A stretch of DNA of 64,000 nucleotides from the NCBI GenBank assembly GCA_963719645.1, contig CAVRCT010000001.1, positions 186,001 to 250,000 of the forward strand, written 5' to 3'. Below the pieces are notes generated by a model. The model had not been told where the DNA came from and searched no databases. It worked only from the letters and a program-made list of their open reading frames with translations. The position numbers and the translations under genes were made by a program. Shown in pieces: positions 25,799-34,996 of this stretch (position 1 is its first letter; every line of letters begins with the position of its first letter). The stretch is from CAVRCT01 sp963719645 (lineage in GTDB: Bacteria > Pseudomonadota > Gammaproteobacteria > DSM-16500).

Positions 25799-27652
25799 AT
25801 GCTGCTTATTAATCGCCAAGCCATTATTTTCTGGCTGCTCTTCGCTATCATCTATTTTTCAGCAGGCTATCTCCAATCCACAGGCATTTTAAATTCAGAC
25901 GTCAGTTGGTTAACGTTCGCTGCAAAACGATTTTTGCAAGGCGGCACCTACACACACGATTTTTTTGAATTAAATCCCCCGATGAGTATTTATTTATATT
26001 TGCCCGCTGCGCTCAGCGAAAAACTATTCTCACTCAATGCGATTTCGGCGATTCAATGCTATCTCTTTTTCTGCTTAACACTGTCTCTCTTGCTTTGTTT
26101 TTACCTCAATCAGCGACTGTTTAAAATGCTTTCCCAGCGAACACTTTTCAATTTAATCTTAGCAGTGATTTTTTTAATTTATCCCTATGGTGAGTTTGGT
26201 CAGCGGGAACATTTGTTGTTAGCTTTTTTCTTCCCGTATCTCTTGCTGACAGCCGCCCAGTTACAAGGAAAAAAGCTACCAAGAACCCTCAGCATAGGAG
26301 TAAGCCTGTTAGCCGGTATTGGTTTTGCGATTAAACCTTATTTTTTAGTTAGTTTTATTTTCATTGAAGCCTATTCCTATTTTTCAACAAAAAAAATACG
26401 CCGTGAAGCCGCTATCATTAGTTGTGTGATCGTCACCTATTTGGTTTGTATTTTGGTGTTTAATCCAGATTACATTACTCAAATTTTGCCAATTGTCAGC
26501 GGATTTTATTATCAAAAATTTCATTTACCATGGATGCAGTTAATGCTAAGCGATGCTGCGATGATATTTTATTTTAGTGCGCTGCTTTTCTGTCTCACTG
26601 CAAAAGATAATGCAACTGAGCCTTTAACGAAACTATTATTATTGGCAGCCACGGGTTTTTATCTGAGTTTTATCCTTCAGAAAACCAATTGGTTTTATCA
26701 CAAAATCCCATTGCTTTCGACATGCCTCTTGTTAAACGTTATTTTATTTGGAGCGTTTAGTCAAAAAAGTCGAATTGAGCGTCACGACTATGCCTTCATG
26801 GCGTTTTATATGATATTGGCTATCAGTTATCTTTTTTTTCGAGTGGATTATGTCTGGCTTATTATCCAGTTATCACCCTGGAGTGATTTGCTGTTGGTGA
26901 TGGCTTTGTTTGCTTGGTTAAGTGTAACGGTAACGACGTTTAAAAAAGCAGTGGTGTCACTCTCTGTATCACTCGCAGTCGGTTTTTCAGCATTGAAAAT
27001 ACTCCCACATACAATTTGGTTGCATCATGTCTTTCTGCTGGTGAATGCGCTAATGATATTATTTTTTCTGTTAGTGACGCCGCCTCGCGCTAGCAGCGCA
27101 AAAATCAAGTTATTATTCACACTGATGCTTGGCATGAGTATTTTTCTTTATCCTGTTTATTTATATGCGGAACGATTTCACTCTATCGAGCAATATAAAA
27201 AATATTATTTTGATTTTTTGCATACCCTCAAAAAATATTCTCATCAAACGGTGTATTATTTAAGTAATTCCAGTGAGTTTGGTTTTCCCAGCGTGGATTA
27301 TTTGCAACAACAATTCGGCTCACGATTTGCAGCAATAGGGTGGTTGCCTGAGATGGGGCAATTGTATGATGAAAAAAATTATCCAGTTGTCTATGCGCAG
27401 CACGCGGCGCAATTAAATTTTTTAATTTCAGCCTTAGCAGAGGATATTAATCATTATCAGCCGCAGTATATTTTTGTAGATGTCAAAAAAACGGATCCGG
27501 TGACTCAGTTGGGTTATTTTGGCAATCAGCAAATTAATTACGTGAAATTTTTTTCATTCAATCAGCACTTTAATCGTGCATGGCAAGCCTATCATTACGT
27601 GCAAACGATCGATGGACAGCCGTTTTATAAGTTTGCAATTTATGCTAGATAA
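25799..27652 (+). CDS. Polytopic membrane protein, GT-C glycosyltransferase-like
   Basis: 617 residues with roughly 11-13 membrane segments in the first 450 residues and a soluble C-terminal part of about 150. An acidic motif in the first outer loop (LNSDVSWLTFAAKRFLQGG then FFELNPPMSIYLY) fits the catalytic loop of GT-C enzymes such as PMT/ArnT-type transferases that use lipid-linked sugars at the periplasmic face. The C-terminal part has no recognised domain. Assignment is by architecture only. Ribosome-binding site AAAGGAA. It follows the repeat block and stands alone. Confidence 0.65.
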   Translation: MLLINRQAIIFWLLFAIIYFSAGYLQSTGILNSDVSWLTFAAKRFLQGGTYTHDFFELNPPMSIYLYLPAALSEKLFSLNAISAIQCYLFFCLTLSLLLCFYLNQRLFKMLSQRTLFNLILAVIFLIYPYGEFGQREHLLLAFFFPYLLLTAAQLQGKKLPRTLSIGVSLLAGIGFAIKPYFLVSFIFIEAYSYFSTKKIRREAAIISCVIVTYLVCILVFNPDYITQILPIVSGFYYQKFHLPWMQLMLSDAAMIFYFSALLFCLTAKDNATEPLTKLLLLAATGFYLSFILQKTNWFYHKIPLLSTCLLLNVILFGAFSQKSRIERHDYAFMAFYMILAISYLFFRVDYVWLIIQLSPWSDLLLVMALFAWLSVTVTTFKKAVVSLSVSLAVGFSALKILPHTIWLHHVFLLVNALMILFFLLVTPPRASSAKIKLLFTLMLGMSIFLYPVYLYAERFHSIEQYKKYYFDFLHTLKKYSHQTVYYLSNSSEFGFPSVDYLQQQFGSRFAAIGWLPEMGQLYDEKNYPVVYAQHAAQLNFLISALAEDINHYQPQYIFVDVKKTDPVTQLGYFGNQQINYVKFFSFNQHFNRAWQAYHYVQTIDGQPFYKFAIYAR

Positions 27653-28270
27653 CTATTCGAGTGGTAAATATTTATTTTGTCTTTCACGATACGTAAATAT
27701 TTGTCCTGTCTCGATATCAAAAAACCACAAATGTATAATGAGATGTTTTGCTTCGATGGCTTTGCGAATCCAAGGAAAGGTTAAACAATTTTCATACGAT
27801 TGATTCAACGCCAATTTTGCATAGTCATCCGTCGTGGATAATTGGCAATTCTCAGTATTAATGATAGAAACCCAATTGGAAATGAAGTCATCATTGTGGT
27901 GTTCATGTTGGTTGATTAATGCTTGAATACCACCACATTGACTATGACCTAGCAAAATCAAGTGTTCGACTTGCAAATTGCGTACACCAAATTCAAGCGC
28001 AGCACTGGTGCCGTGATGCGCGCCATCACTTTCAAAAGGCGGCACAATATTTGCGACATTGCGCACAACAAACAAATCACCGGGGTCACACTGCAAAATC
28101 AATGCCGGATCCACTCGCGAATCACAACATGCAACCACCATGACTTGCGGTTTCTGGCCGTAATGTGACAGATATTGCATCACTGATTTGTCACCGTGTA
28201 CATATTTTTCTCTAAAGGTGTGATAACCCTGTAATACTTTCGTAAAACTTTTTTCCATGATCGGCTTCAT
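27653..28270 (-). CDS. Beta-class carbonic anhydrase
   Basis: Zinc enzyme hydrating CO2 to bicarbonate. The 205-residue protein has the beta-class ligands: VACCDSRVDPALI (Cys plus the Asp-Arg dyad) and LGHSQCGGIQAL (His and Cys). HGTSAALEFGVRNLQ is also typical. A GAGG lies better spaced for an internal ATG at 28258, so the true protein may be four residues shorter. The stop is convergent with and immediately next to the GT-C-like gene. Confidence 0.94.
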   Translation of the reverse strand: MKPIMEKSFTKVLQGYHTFREKYVHGDKSVMQYLSHYGQKPQVMVVACCDSRVDPALILQCDPGDLFVVRNVANIVPPFESDGAHHGTSAALEFGVRNLQVEHLILLGHSQCGGIQALINQHEHHNDDFISNWVSIINTENCQLSTTDDYAKLALNQSYENCLTFPWIRKAIEAKHLIIHLWFFDIETGQIFTYRERQNKYLPLE

Positions 28271-28389
28271 CCTCTTAAAAAGTGACGGTGCTTTTTTAGC
28301 ATGATAATTCTATGCAATCAATTAGAAAATAGGATTTTTTGTGTGTTAAAATCACCAATCAACCATAACAACTTTTACGATGTGTATCA

Positions 28390-28941
28390 ATGCGTAAATT
28401 AACCAGAGCGTTTTACGACAGAGATCCTATTCTCGTTGCGAAAGAATTATTGGGCAAATATCTTGTCCATCGCGTCGCAGAGACTGAGAGGGTCGGCAAA
28501 ATTGTAGAAGTGGAAGCTTATTTAGGCCCTCACGATTTAGCCGCCCATTCTGCCAAAGGATTAACACCCCGCACCCAAGTCATGTTTGGTGCGCCTGGAC
28601 ATGCGTATGTTTATTTAATTTATGGCATGTATCATTGCGTCAATGTTGTGACTGAAAAAGAAGGAATGGCGTCTGCTGTTTTAATTCGCGCAATTGAACC
28701 GATTAAAAATATTTCGCTGAAAACCAAGGGACCTGGGTTGTTGTGCAAGGCCATGCAAATTGACAAGCGTCTCAATGGCCATGATTTAGAATCAGATGAT
28801 TTTTTTATTGCGACTTCGCCAGAGGAACAGGATATTACAATTGTTAAAAGACCTCGTGTCGGTGTGGATTATGCAAAGCATTGGGCGAAACGATTGTTGC
28901 GATTTTATATTAAAGGAAATCATTTTGTTTCTCGAAAATGA
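28390..28941 (+). CDS. Alkyladenine (3-methyladenine) DNA glycosylase, AAG/MPG family
   Basis: A 183-residue base-excision repair enzyme of the mammalian-MPG type. Motifs: FYDRDPILVAKELLGKYLV at the N terminus, the catalytic-Glu segment IVEVEAYLGPHDLAAH, and the base-flipping Tyr segment FGAPGHAYVYLIYGMYHC. GPGLLCKAM is the conserved DNA-binding loop. A complete domain with no extension. The upstream ribosome-binding site is weak. Confidence 0.92.
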   Translation: MRKLTRAFYDRDPILVAKELLGKYLVHRVAETERVGKIVEVEAYLGPHDLAAHSAKGLTPRTQVMFGAPGHAYVYLIYGMYHCVNVVTEKEGMASAVLIRAIEPIKNISLKTKGPGLLCKAMQIDKRLNGHDLESDDFFIATSPEEQDITIVKRPRVGVDYAKHWAKRLLRFYIKGNHFVSRK

Positions 28942-28996
28942 TGTGGGTGTGTTTGAGAGAGTGTTTACTCATGCTGTTGTTGCAAATTATCTTGAC

Positions 28997-29335
28997 TAGA
29001 ACGCCTTCCCCCTGCGGGGCATAGGCGTCAAGCTAAGAGAATTTTGCTCAGAACTCCTTCCCCGCAGGGGGAAGGTGGCCGACAGGCCGGATGGGGGGAT
29101 CAAAATAATACTCTCAATCATAGCGCTCTTACTGCTTTTGTCATTTCTTTGCTAAGATTTCTTGCGTTTTTTTATCCCCCCATCCGGCCTGTCGGCCACC
29201 TTCCCCCTGTAGGTGAAGGCTTTCTAAGCAAAATTCTCTTAGCTTGACGCCTATGTCCTGCGGGGAATACGTTCTAAGCAAAATTTTCTTTGCTTGATGC
29301 GTATGCTTTGCGGGGAAGGCATTCTACTCAAAATG
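28997..29335. mobile_element. Family D MITE-like element, copy 2, with chained fragments
   Basis: Arms contain GGTGGCCGACAGGCCGGATG and its complement around a centre that is the reverse complement (with changes) of the centre at 1.76-1.83 kb. Both sides carry extra partial arms (ACGCCTTCCCCCTGCGGGG on the left; GCTTGATGCGTATGCTTTGC on the right), as if several copies had recombined. This fills the 28942-29368 gap; a partial family A stretch (CCTTTGAATAAAGAGGGAT) precedes the thiDE stop. Confidence 0.8.
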
Positions 29336-29368
29336 ATTACCAACAACGTCCTTTGAATAAAGAGGGAT

Positions 29369-30832
29369 TTATAGAACCGCATTTTTCCAACGATCTAACT
29401 CCACCTCCGGATCATCCGCTTTCATCATCGCAGAAATCACCGCTATCCCATTCGCACCCGCTTCACACAAAGCAGGCAAATGTTCCCATTGAATCCCACC
29501 AATTGCGACAACCGGATAATCCAGTAACTGACAATAACGGCGTAAATTGTCCACGCCTTGTGGAGCGGTCGGTAATTGTTTAGTCGTGGTGTGAAAAATC
29601 GCTCCGACAGCCATATAAGAAGGACGGTAAGCATGTGCACGGGCAATTTCCGCATAAGAATGTGTGCTAATGCCTAAGCGTAATCCAGCGTTTGCAATCG
29701 CGGCACAATCGGCAGTGAGCAAATCTTCTTGACCTAAGTGCACACCGTATGCACCCAACTCGATGGCTGTTCGCCAATCATCATTGACAAATAAACGCGT
29801 ATTGTATTGTTTTGCTAACACAATCGCTTTTTTTAATTGCGAATGAAAGTCGTTGTCTATTTTATCTTTGATGCGTAATTGAATCGTCGACACATTTTTT
29901 TTAATGAAGCGCTCTAACCATTCGAAATTGTCAACAATAGGATAAATGCCTAACGCATCCTGACCCACCGTCGCAAACTTAAAAAGATTTCTCTCAAACG
30001 AATGAGAGGTTGTCAGCCAAGGTAAATCGCTCTGTACAGTAGGCCATCCAGCATGAGCAACATGCCCAACCCCTTTACCCATTTGTATTGCTAACCGTAA
30101 TCCTTGATTGACATACATTTTTGCAATGACACACGCATCAATTAGCGAATAATCCAGCGCTAAACAGGCGGCAATCGCAGAGGCGAGGGTGCAGCCACTG
30201 CCATGATTATGCAAAGTCGTTTGTCTGTCACTGGTTAACCACGTTGCGGTGAGCCCATCGTAAAAAAAATCTTGGCAATTATTTTTTTGTCCTAGCGCAT
30301 GCCCGCCTTTCAGCAAAACTGCTTTCACACCATACGAATATAATTCTTGAGCGGCTGCGGTCATGTCATCATTGTTAATAATTTTTTTAGCGAGTAACCA
30401 TTCTGCTTCTGCAATGTTAGGTGTCAGTAATGTCACCTGCGGCAAAAAATGTTGTAATAAAAATTCACGTAATTCACCTTGATGCAATGTCGCACCTGAA
30501 CTGGCTGTTATCACCGGATCATAAATAATCGGCACCGAAAATTGGCGCAGCAATGGCAAAATGGTTTTCAGTGTTTCAAGCGAACCGACCATGCCTAATT
30601 TGATTGCGCCAGGCGGCAAATCGTCTGCCAGCGCAGTGATTTGAGCAGTGATCATCGCAGGCGAGCAAAATTCAATGCGTTGAACGGCTTGACTGTTTTG
30701 TGCGGTCAACGCAGCAATGACACTGCACCCATGCACACCCAATGCATGAAAAGTATGAAGATCCGCTTGGATGCCTGCACCGCCACCTGAATCAGAGCCT
30801 GCGATAGTCCATGCAATGGGTTGGTGTGTCAT
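29369..30832 (-). CDS. thiDE: ThiD-ThiE fusion: HMP-P kinase + thiamine-phosphate synthase
   Basis: A bifunctional thiamine enzyme of 487 residues from the ATG at 30832. Residues 1-265 are ThiD (AGSDSGGGAGIQADLHTF substrate loop; GGHALG; GSGCTLASAIAACLA anion hole), phosphorylating HMP-P to HMP-PP. Residues about 285-480 are ThiE (QLRIKD, FVNDDWRTAIELGAYGVHLGQEDL, GAIFHTTTKQ, VAIGGI), joining HMP-PP to thiazole phosphate. The start is chosen because TAA of thiG and this ATG are separated by one base and it begins right at the ThiD domain; an upstream in-frame ATG (30904) would lie inside thiG. Confidence 0.93.
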   Translation of the reverse strand: MTHQPIAWTIAGSDSGGGAGIQADLHTFHALGVHGCSVIAALTAQNSQAVQRIEFCSPAMITAQITALADDLPPGAIKLGMVGSLETLKTILPLLRQFSVPIIYDPVITASSGATLHQGELREFLLQHFLPQVTLLTPNIAEAEWLLAKKIINNDDMTAAAQELYSYGVKAVLLKGGHALGQKNNCQDFFYDGLTATWLTSDRQTTLHNHGSGCTLASAIAACLALDYSLIDACVIAKMYVNQGLRLAIQMGKGVGHVAHAGWPTVQSDLPWLTTSHSFERNLFKFATVGQDALGIYPIVDNFEWLERFIKKNVSTIQLRIKDKIDNDFHSQLKKAIVLAKQYNTRLFVNDDWRTAIELGAYGVHLGQEDLLTADCAAIANAGLRLGISTHSYAEIARAHAYRPSYMAVGAIFHTTTKQLPTAPQGVDNLRRYCQLLDYPVVAIGGIQWEHLPALCEAGANGIAVISAMMKADDPEVELDRWKNAVL

Positions 30833-30833
30833 G

Positions 30834-31628
30834 TTATGGCTTCTCTGAGATTTGCTGCCAAAAAGGTCTACCCAGCATCGGTGTACTGGGTGTTGCAAAA
30901 TCACGTTCCGGCATTAATCCAGATTCATACGCTAACCGGCCTGCTTGAATCGCACGTGCAAAACCATCGGCCATTTTGACTGGATCGGCTGCCAGTGCAA
31001 CTGCGCTATTCAATAACACTGCATCACATCCTAACTCCATCGCATAAGCCGCATGAGACGGTGCACCAATTCCGGCATCGACAATTAATGTGATGTGTGG
31101 AAACCGTTGGCGTAATGTTTTTAATCCAAATGGATGACTGATTCCTTTGCCGCTGCCAATCGGTGCGGCCCACGGCATGATGATGCGGCAACCTAACGTG
31201 ACTAATTTTTCACACACGACGACATCATCGGTGCAGTAGGGAAATACTTCAAAACCTTGTTGAATTAATTCTTGCGTCGCAGCGACTAATTCAAATGGAT
31301 CGGGTTGCAACATGTAATCATCGCGACTGACTTCTACTTTAATCCAATTTGTGCCAAAGACACTGCGTGCCATTTCAGCCAATAAAATGACTTCTTTTGC
31401 CGTTTGACAGCCCGCTGTATTCGGTAAGATATGACAACCTAATGCTTGTAGCATTTTCCAAAAATCCATGCTGCTGGCCGCATGCGATGCTTGTCGACGC
31501 AATGACACTGTAATCACTTCCGTCTTTGCAATGTGCAATGCTTCTTGCAGGATGTGTAACGACGGATAACGCGCGGTGCCAAGCAATAAACGCGAGGAAA
31601 TGATTTTATCCGCTAATTGAAATGTCAT
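30834..31628 (-). CDS. thiG: Thiazole synthase ThiG
   Basis: Makes the thiazole phosphate of thiamine from DXP, dehydroglycine (from ThiO) and ThiS-thiocarboxylate. The 264-residue TIM barrel begins LADKIISSRLLLGTARYPS; the Lys for the Schiff base lies in TNWIKVEV; IVDAGIGAPSHAAYAMELG and DAVLLNSAVA are the phosphate-binding end. A strong AAGGAGG precedes the ATG. It follows thiS by 2 bases and is followed by thiDE. Confidence 0.96.
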   Translation of the reverse strand: MTFQLADKIISSRLLLGTARYPSLHILQEALHIAKTEVITVSLRRQASHAASSMDFWKMLQALGCHILPNTAGCQTAKEVILLAEMARSVFGTNWIKVEVSRDDYMLQPDPFELVAATQELIQQGFEVFPYCTDDVVVCEKLVTLGCRIIMPWAAPIGSGKGISHPFGLKTLRQRFPHITLIVDAGIGAPSHAAYAMELGCDAVLLNSAVALAADPVKMADGFARAIQAGRLAYESGLMPERDFATPSTPMLGRPFWQQISEKP

Positions 31629-31630
31629 AC

Positions 31631-31834
31631 TTAACCTCCTTGCATCGGCAACAAAATTTCAATGAACACATTGGCTGTTAATTCAGTCGTTGCATAATGT
31701 TGTTTGTGCACCAGACGATGATTTAATGCAACTGCAATCGGCATATCCATTTGATATCCCCATTGTTGTAATGCTTCGGCTAAATTGCAATGCTCTGCAA
31801 TGGTTTTTTGTTCATCATTTACGATGACGTGCAT
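31631..31834 (-). CDS. thiS: Sulfur carrier protein ThiS
   Basis: A 67-residue ubiquitin-fold carrier ending in M-Q-G-G, the C-terminal Gly-Gly that is adenylated and converted to thiocarboxylate. Its start overlaps the end of thiO by 16 bases, with AGAGGA upstream. No thiF or thiI is in this window, so activation and sulfur transfer must come from elsewhere. Confidence 0.93.
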   Translation of the reverse strand: MHVIVNDEQKTIAEHCNLAEALQQWGYQMDMPIAVALNHRLVHKQHYATTELTANVFIEILLPMQGG

Positions 31835-32940
31835 AACGAAGTGTCCTCTGAGAAAGTAAGAAGTGACGGAAAGCGCATCGCTTGCTTGCCCGCAATGACT
31901 AACCGAATCGCATCTTGAATCACAGCAGGGCCAATTAAACAGCCATGCCGATATAAACCATTTATTTTTAATAAGCCGGATTGATAATTGATTTTAGGTA
32001 AGTGATCTGGAAACGTTGGACGGCAATGCGTTAAGGTATTTATAATTCTTGCTTCAGCAAATCCGGGATGTATTGTATAAGCAGCCGATAATAATTCTAA
32101 CATTGATTGTGCGGAGATCGGACTCTGATCATCACTCTCAATCATCGTAGCACCTACGACAAATCGATTGTCACCGCGCGGTACAATATAAATCGGATAA
32201 CGAGGATGCAAGATGCGCACAGGACACGTTAACTTGACAGCCTGAGTCTCTAACCAAATTAATTCGCCTCGAATGCCATGCAACGTTGGCCAGGTTGTTT
32301 TTGCTGCTAAACCACGGCAATCGACCACTAAATCAAATGAGTGTTCCGTCTTAGCAAATTTAATTTGATGCGGGGTAATCTCTTCAATGAAAGTGGCTGC
32401 GTACCATGCTTGACAGTGTGCTTGTAAATAATCCGTCGATGCTCGAAAAAATTCAATGGAATTCAAATGAGCTTCTTGCGGTAACCAAAAACCTTTTTGC
32501 AGCGAAGGTGAAATTCCTGGAACAAATTTTTCGAGTTGCTCACGTGTCGTAGATTGCAAAATAGTTTCATCTAACACAGCATGAATATTGCCTGTTAATC
32601 GATGCGCAAGAATGCGTTGGAAGCGCGTTAACTCGCCGTTATCCAGTGCATGTGCAACAACCACTGTGCCGCAGTGTGTCAGTGAAACGGGTTGAGGTAA
32701 TCGCTGTAAGAGATCGGGCCACGCGGACAAACTGGCGAGGCCCAGTTCACAAATAATTTTTTCACTGCTTTCTAATTCAGTAAACGGCGCTAACATTCCG
32801 GCTGCAACAAAGCTGCAGCTGTTTGCCCCGTGAGTCTCATCTTGATCAAACAGACTGACTTGCCAATTATTTTTTAAGCATTCGATGGCAAACAAGCGTC
32901 CTGCGATTCCTGCGCCGACAATGCCAACGCGCAGACTCAT
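31819..32940 (-). CDS. thiO: Glycine oxidase ThiO
   Basis: FAD enzyme oxidising glycine to dehydroglycine for ThiG; its presence in place of ThiH indicates the aerobic thiazole route. The 373-residue protein has the DAO-type N terminus VGIVGAGIAGRLFAIEC, a second FAD segment DLVVDCRGLAAK, and the C-terminal NGLYRHGCLIGPA. The start shares ATGA with the stop of thiC. Confidence 0.93.
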   Translation of the reverse strand: MSLRVGIVGAGIAGRLFAIECLKNNWQVSLFDQDETHGANSCSFVAAGMLAPFTELESSEKIICELGLASLSAWPDLLQRLPQPVSLTHCGTVVVAHALDNGELTRFQRILAHRLTGNIHAVLDETILQSTTREQLEKFVPGISPSLQKGFWLPQEAHLNSIEFFRASTDYLQAHCQAWYAATFIEEITPHQIKFAKTEHSFDLVVDCRGLAAKTTWPTLHGIRGELIWLETQAVKLTCPVRILHPRYPIYIVPRGDNRFVVGATMIESDDQSPISAQSMLELLSAAYTIHPGFAEARIINTLTHCRPTFPDHLPKINYQSGLLKINGLYRHGCLIGPAVIQDAIRLVIAGKQAMRFPSLLTFSEDTSLCTSS

Positions 32941-34715
32941 TGCGAGTTTTCCAAATAAAGTTGCCCACCTTTTTCTTTAAATTCTTGTGCTTTTTCATTC
33001 ATGCCTGCGGCTGCATAATCACGTACTTCTTGCGTAATTTTCATCGAACAAAATTTCGGTCCGCACATCGAACAAAAATGCGCTGTTTTCGCTGCTTCTT
33101 TTGGTAAGGTTTCATCGTGATAGGCGCGCGCAGTGTCAGGATCCAGCGCTAAATTAAATTGATCTTCCCAACGGAATTCAAAACGCGCTTTGGATAACGT
33201 GTCATCCCAATTGCGCGCACCCGGATGGCCTTTTGCGACATCCGCTGCATGCGCTGCAATTTTATAAGCAATCACACCGGCTTTGACATCTTCGCGATTC
33301 GGTAAGCCTAAATGTTCTTTGGGTGTCACGTAACAAAGCATTGCAGTACCAAACCAACCAATCATCGCTGCACCAATCGCACTCGTAATGTGATCATAAC
33401 CTGGCGCAACATCGATGGTCAGTGGCCCTAAGGTATAAAAGGGCGCTTCGTTGCAGTAATCCAATTGTTTTTTCATATTCTCTTGAATTAAATGCATCGG
33501 CACATGGCCGGGGCCTTCAACCATGGTTTGCACATCATTCTCATAGGCTATTTTAGTTAATTCACCTAACGTTTTTAATTCAGCAAATTGTGCTTCATCG
33601 TTTGCATCCGCGAGCGAGCCTGGACGCAATCCATCACCCAACGAAAAACTGACGTCGTATGCGCGCATAATGTCGCAGATGTCACGAAAATGGGTATAGA
33701 GAAAACTTTCTTTGTGATGCGCCATGCACCATTTTGCCATGATCGAGCCACCGCGTGAGACAATGCCGGTCACTCGTTTTGCGGTGAGATGAATATAACG
33801 TAATAATACACCGGCATGAATCGTAAAATAATCGACGCCTTGTTCCGCTTGCTCAATTAATGTGTCACGATACATTTCCCAGGTGATATCTTCTGCAACA
33901 CCGCCTGCTTTTTCGAGTGCTTGATAAATGGGAACGGTGCCAATCGGAACGGGCGAATTGCGAATAATATTTTCACGAATCGCATGAATGTTTTTACCGG
34001 TTGATAAATCCATGACATTGTCTGCACCCCAGCGAATTGACCAAACTAATTTTTCCACTTCTTCTGCCATGGAAGAACTCACGGCGGAGTTGCCAATGTT
34101 CGCATTAATTTTCACTAAAAAATTTCGTCCGATGATCATGGGTTCAATTTCAGGGTGATTGATGTTGGCAGGAATAATGGCACGGCCTCTTGCGATTTCG
34201 TCACGGACAAATTCAGGCGTCATCACAAGCGGGATGCTGGCACCCATGCTGTTGCCATGTAAGCGTTGTTTGCGTTCGGGATCGTCTTGCTCAGTTTGCA
34301 AGGTTTCACGAATCGCAATGTATTCCATTTCTGGTGTGATAATGCCGCGTTTTGCATAGTGTAATTGGGTTGCCGCGTGACCGGTTTTGGCATGACGGGG
34401 TTTGTGATGCAAAAATCCAACACGTGCTTCCGGTGTGCTGCGGGTGGATTCTTCGGTATCATTGCGATCGATGATCCATTGTTCACGCAAGCGATTCAGG
34501 CCTTTCGTCAAATCAATCTCAATCGCCGGATCGGTATAGGGGCCAGAGGTATCATATAACTGAATTGCGCTGCCATTGGTTAAATTAACTTGCCGACAAG
34601 GAACGTTTAAGGCCGGATTGAGTTGGCCTTTGCGGTAGACTTTTTGTGAGCCGGAGAATGGACTGCGTGTTATTGTAGTAGAATCAAATAGGTTTTTCGA
34701 TTCAGTATGGTTCAT
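32937..34715 (-). CDS. thiC: Phosphomethylpyrimidine synthase ThiC
   Basis: Radical-SAM enzyme converting 5-aminoimidazole ribotide to HMP-P. The 592-residue protein is full length. The C-terminal cluster motif is CSMCGPKFCSMKI (C-x2-C-x4-C); EGPGHVPMHLIQENM and LGPLTIDVAPGYDHITSAIG are core substrate and metal blocks. It is first in the operon thiC-thiO-thiS-thiG-thiDE; ribosome-binding site GGGAG. I searched the 5' region for a thi-box (CTGAGA...ACC...GAACCTGATC) and saw none; a family F palindrome sits there instead. Confidence 0.96.
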   Translation of the reverse strand: MNHTESKNLFDSTTITRSPFSGSQKVYRKGQLNPALNVPCRQVNLTNGSAIQLYDTSGPYTDPAIEIDLTKGLNRLREQWIIDRNDTEESTRSTPEARVGFLHHKPRHAKTGHAATQLHYAKRGIITPEMEYIAIRETLQTEQDDPERKQRLHGNSMGASIPLVMTPEFVRDEIARGRAIIPANINHPEIEPMIIGRNFLVKINANIGNSAVSSSMAEEVEKLVWSIRWGADNVMDLSTGKNIHAIRENIIRNSPVPIGTVPIYQALEKAGGVAEDITWEMYRDTLIEQAEQGVDYFTIHAGVLLRYIHLTAKRVTGIVSRGGSIMAKWCMAHHKESFLYTHFRDICDIMRAYDVSFSLGDGLRPGSLADANDEAQFAELKTLGELTKIAYENDVQTMVEGPGHVPMHLIQENMKKQLDYCNEAPFYTLGPLTIDVAPGYDHITSAIGAAMIGWFGTAMLCYVTPKEHLGLPNREDVKAGVIAYKIAAHAADVAKGHPGARNWDDTLSKARFEFRWEDQFNLALDPDTARAYHDETLPKEAAKTAHFCSMCGPKFCSMKITQEVRDYAAAGMNEKAQEFKEKGGQLYLENSQ

Positions 34716-34818
34716 TTAAGAGCTCCCTGTGGCAGTTTGTCTATAATGTATCGAGGCGATCAGAATAGTGGCCATTTTAGCGATGAATAGCGGGGTGGGG
34801 CAATGGTTTTTGTGGCAT

Positions 34819-34965
34819 TGTTGCATAATTCCTATAGCCGTCATTGCGAGGAGCGTTTTTTGCGACGAAGCAATCCAGTTTTTGACTTTCAAAGAATCAA
34901 AAAACTGGATTGCTTCGTCGCAAAAAACGCTCCTCGCAATGACGGCTATAGGAATGATGCAACAA
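34819..34965. repeat. Family F palindrome, copy 2, in the thiC-thiL divergent promoter region
   Basis: Arms of about 68 bases start TTGTTGCATAATTCCTATAG and GCCGTCATTGCGAGGAGCG and end with their complements (ATGATGCAACAA). The central loop is short. It separates the two divergent thiamine genes and leaves only about 100 bases for thiC control and about 30 for thiL. Confidence 0.9.
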
Positions 34966-34996
34966 AATCGGTTTTTGTGAGGGAGTGTGGCTAGGA

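Noticed and set aside
34716..34830. Possible TPP riboswitch before thiC
   Set aside because: Neither the CTGAGA nor the GAACCTGATC-type conserved segments are visible on the minus strand.
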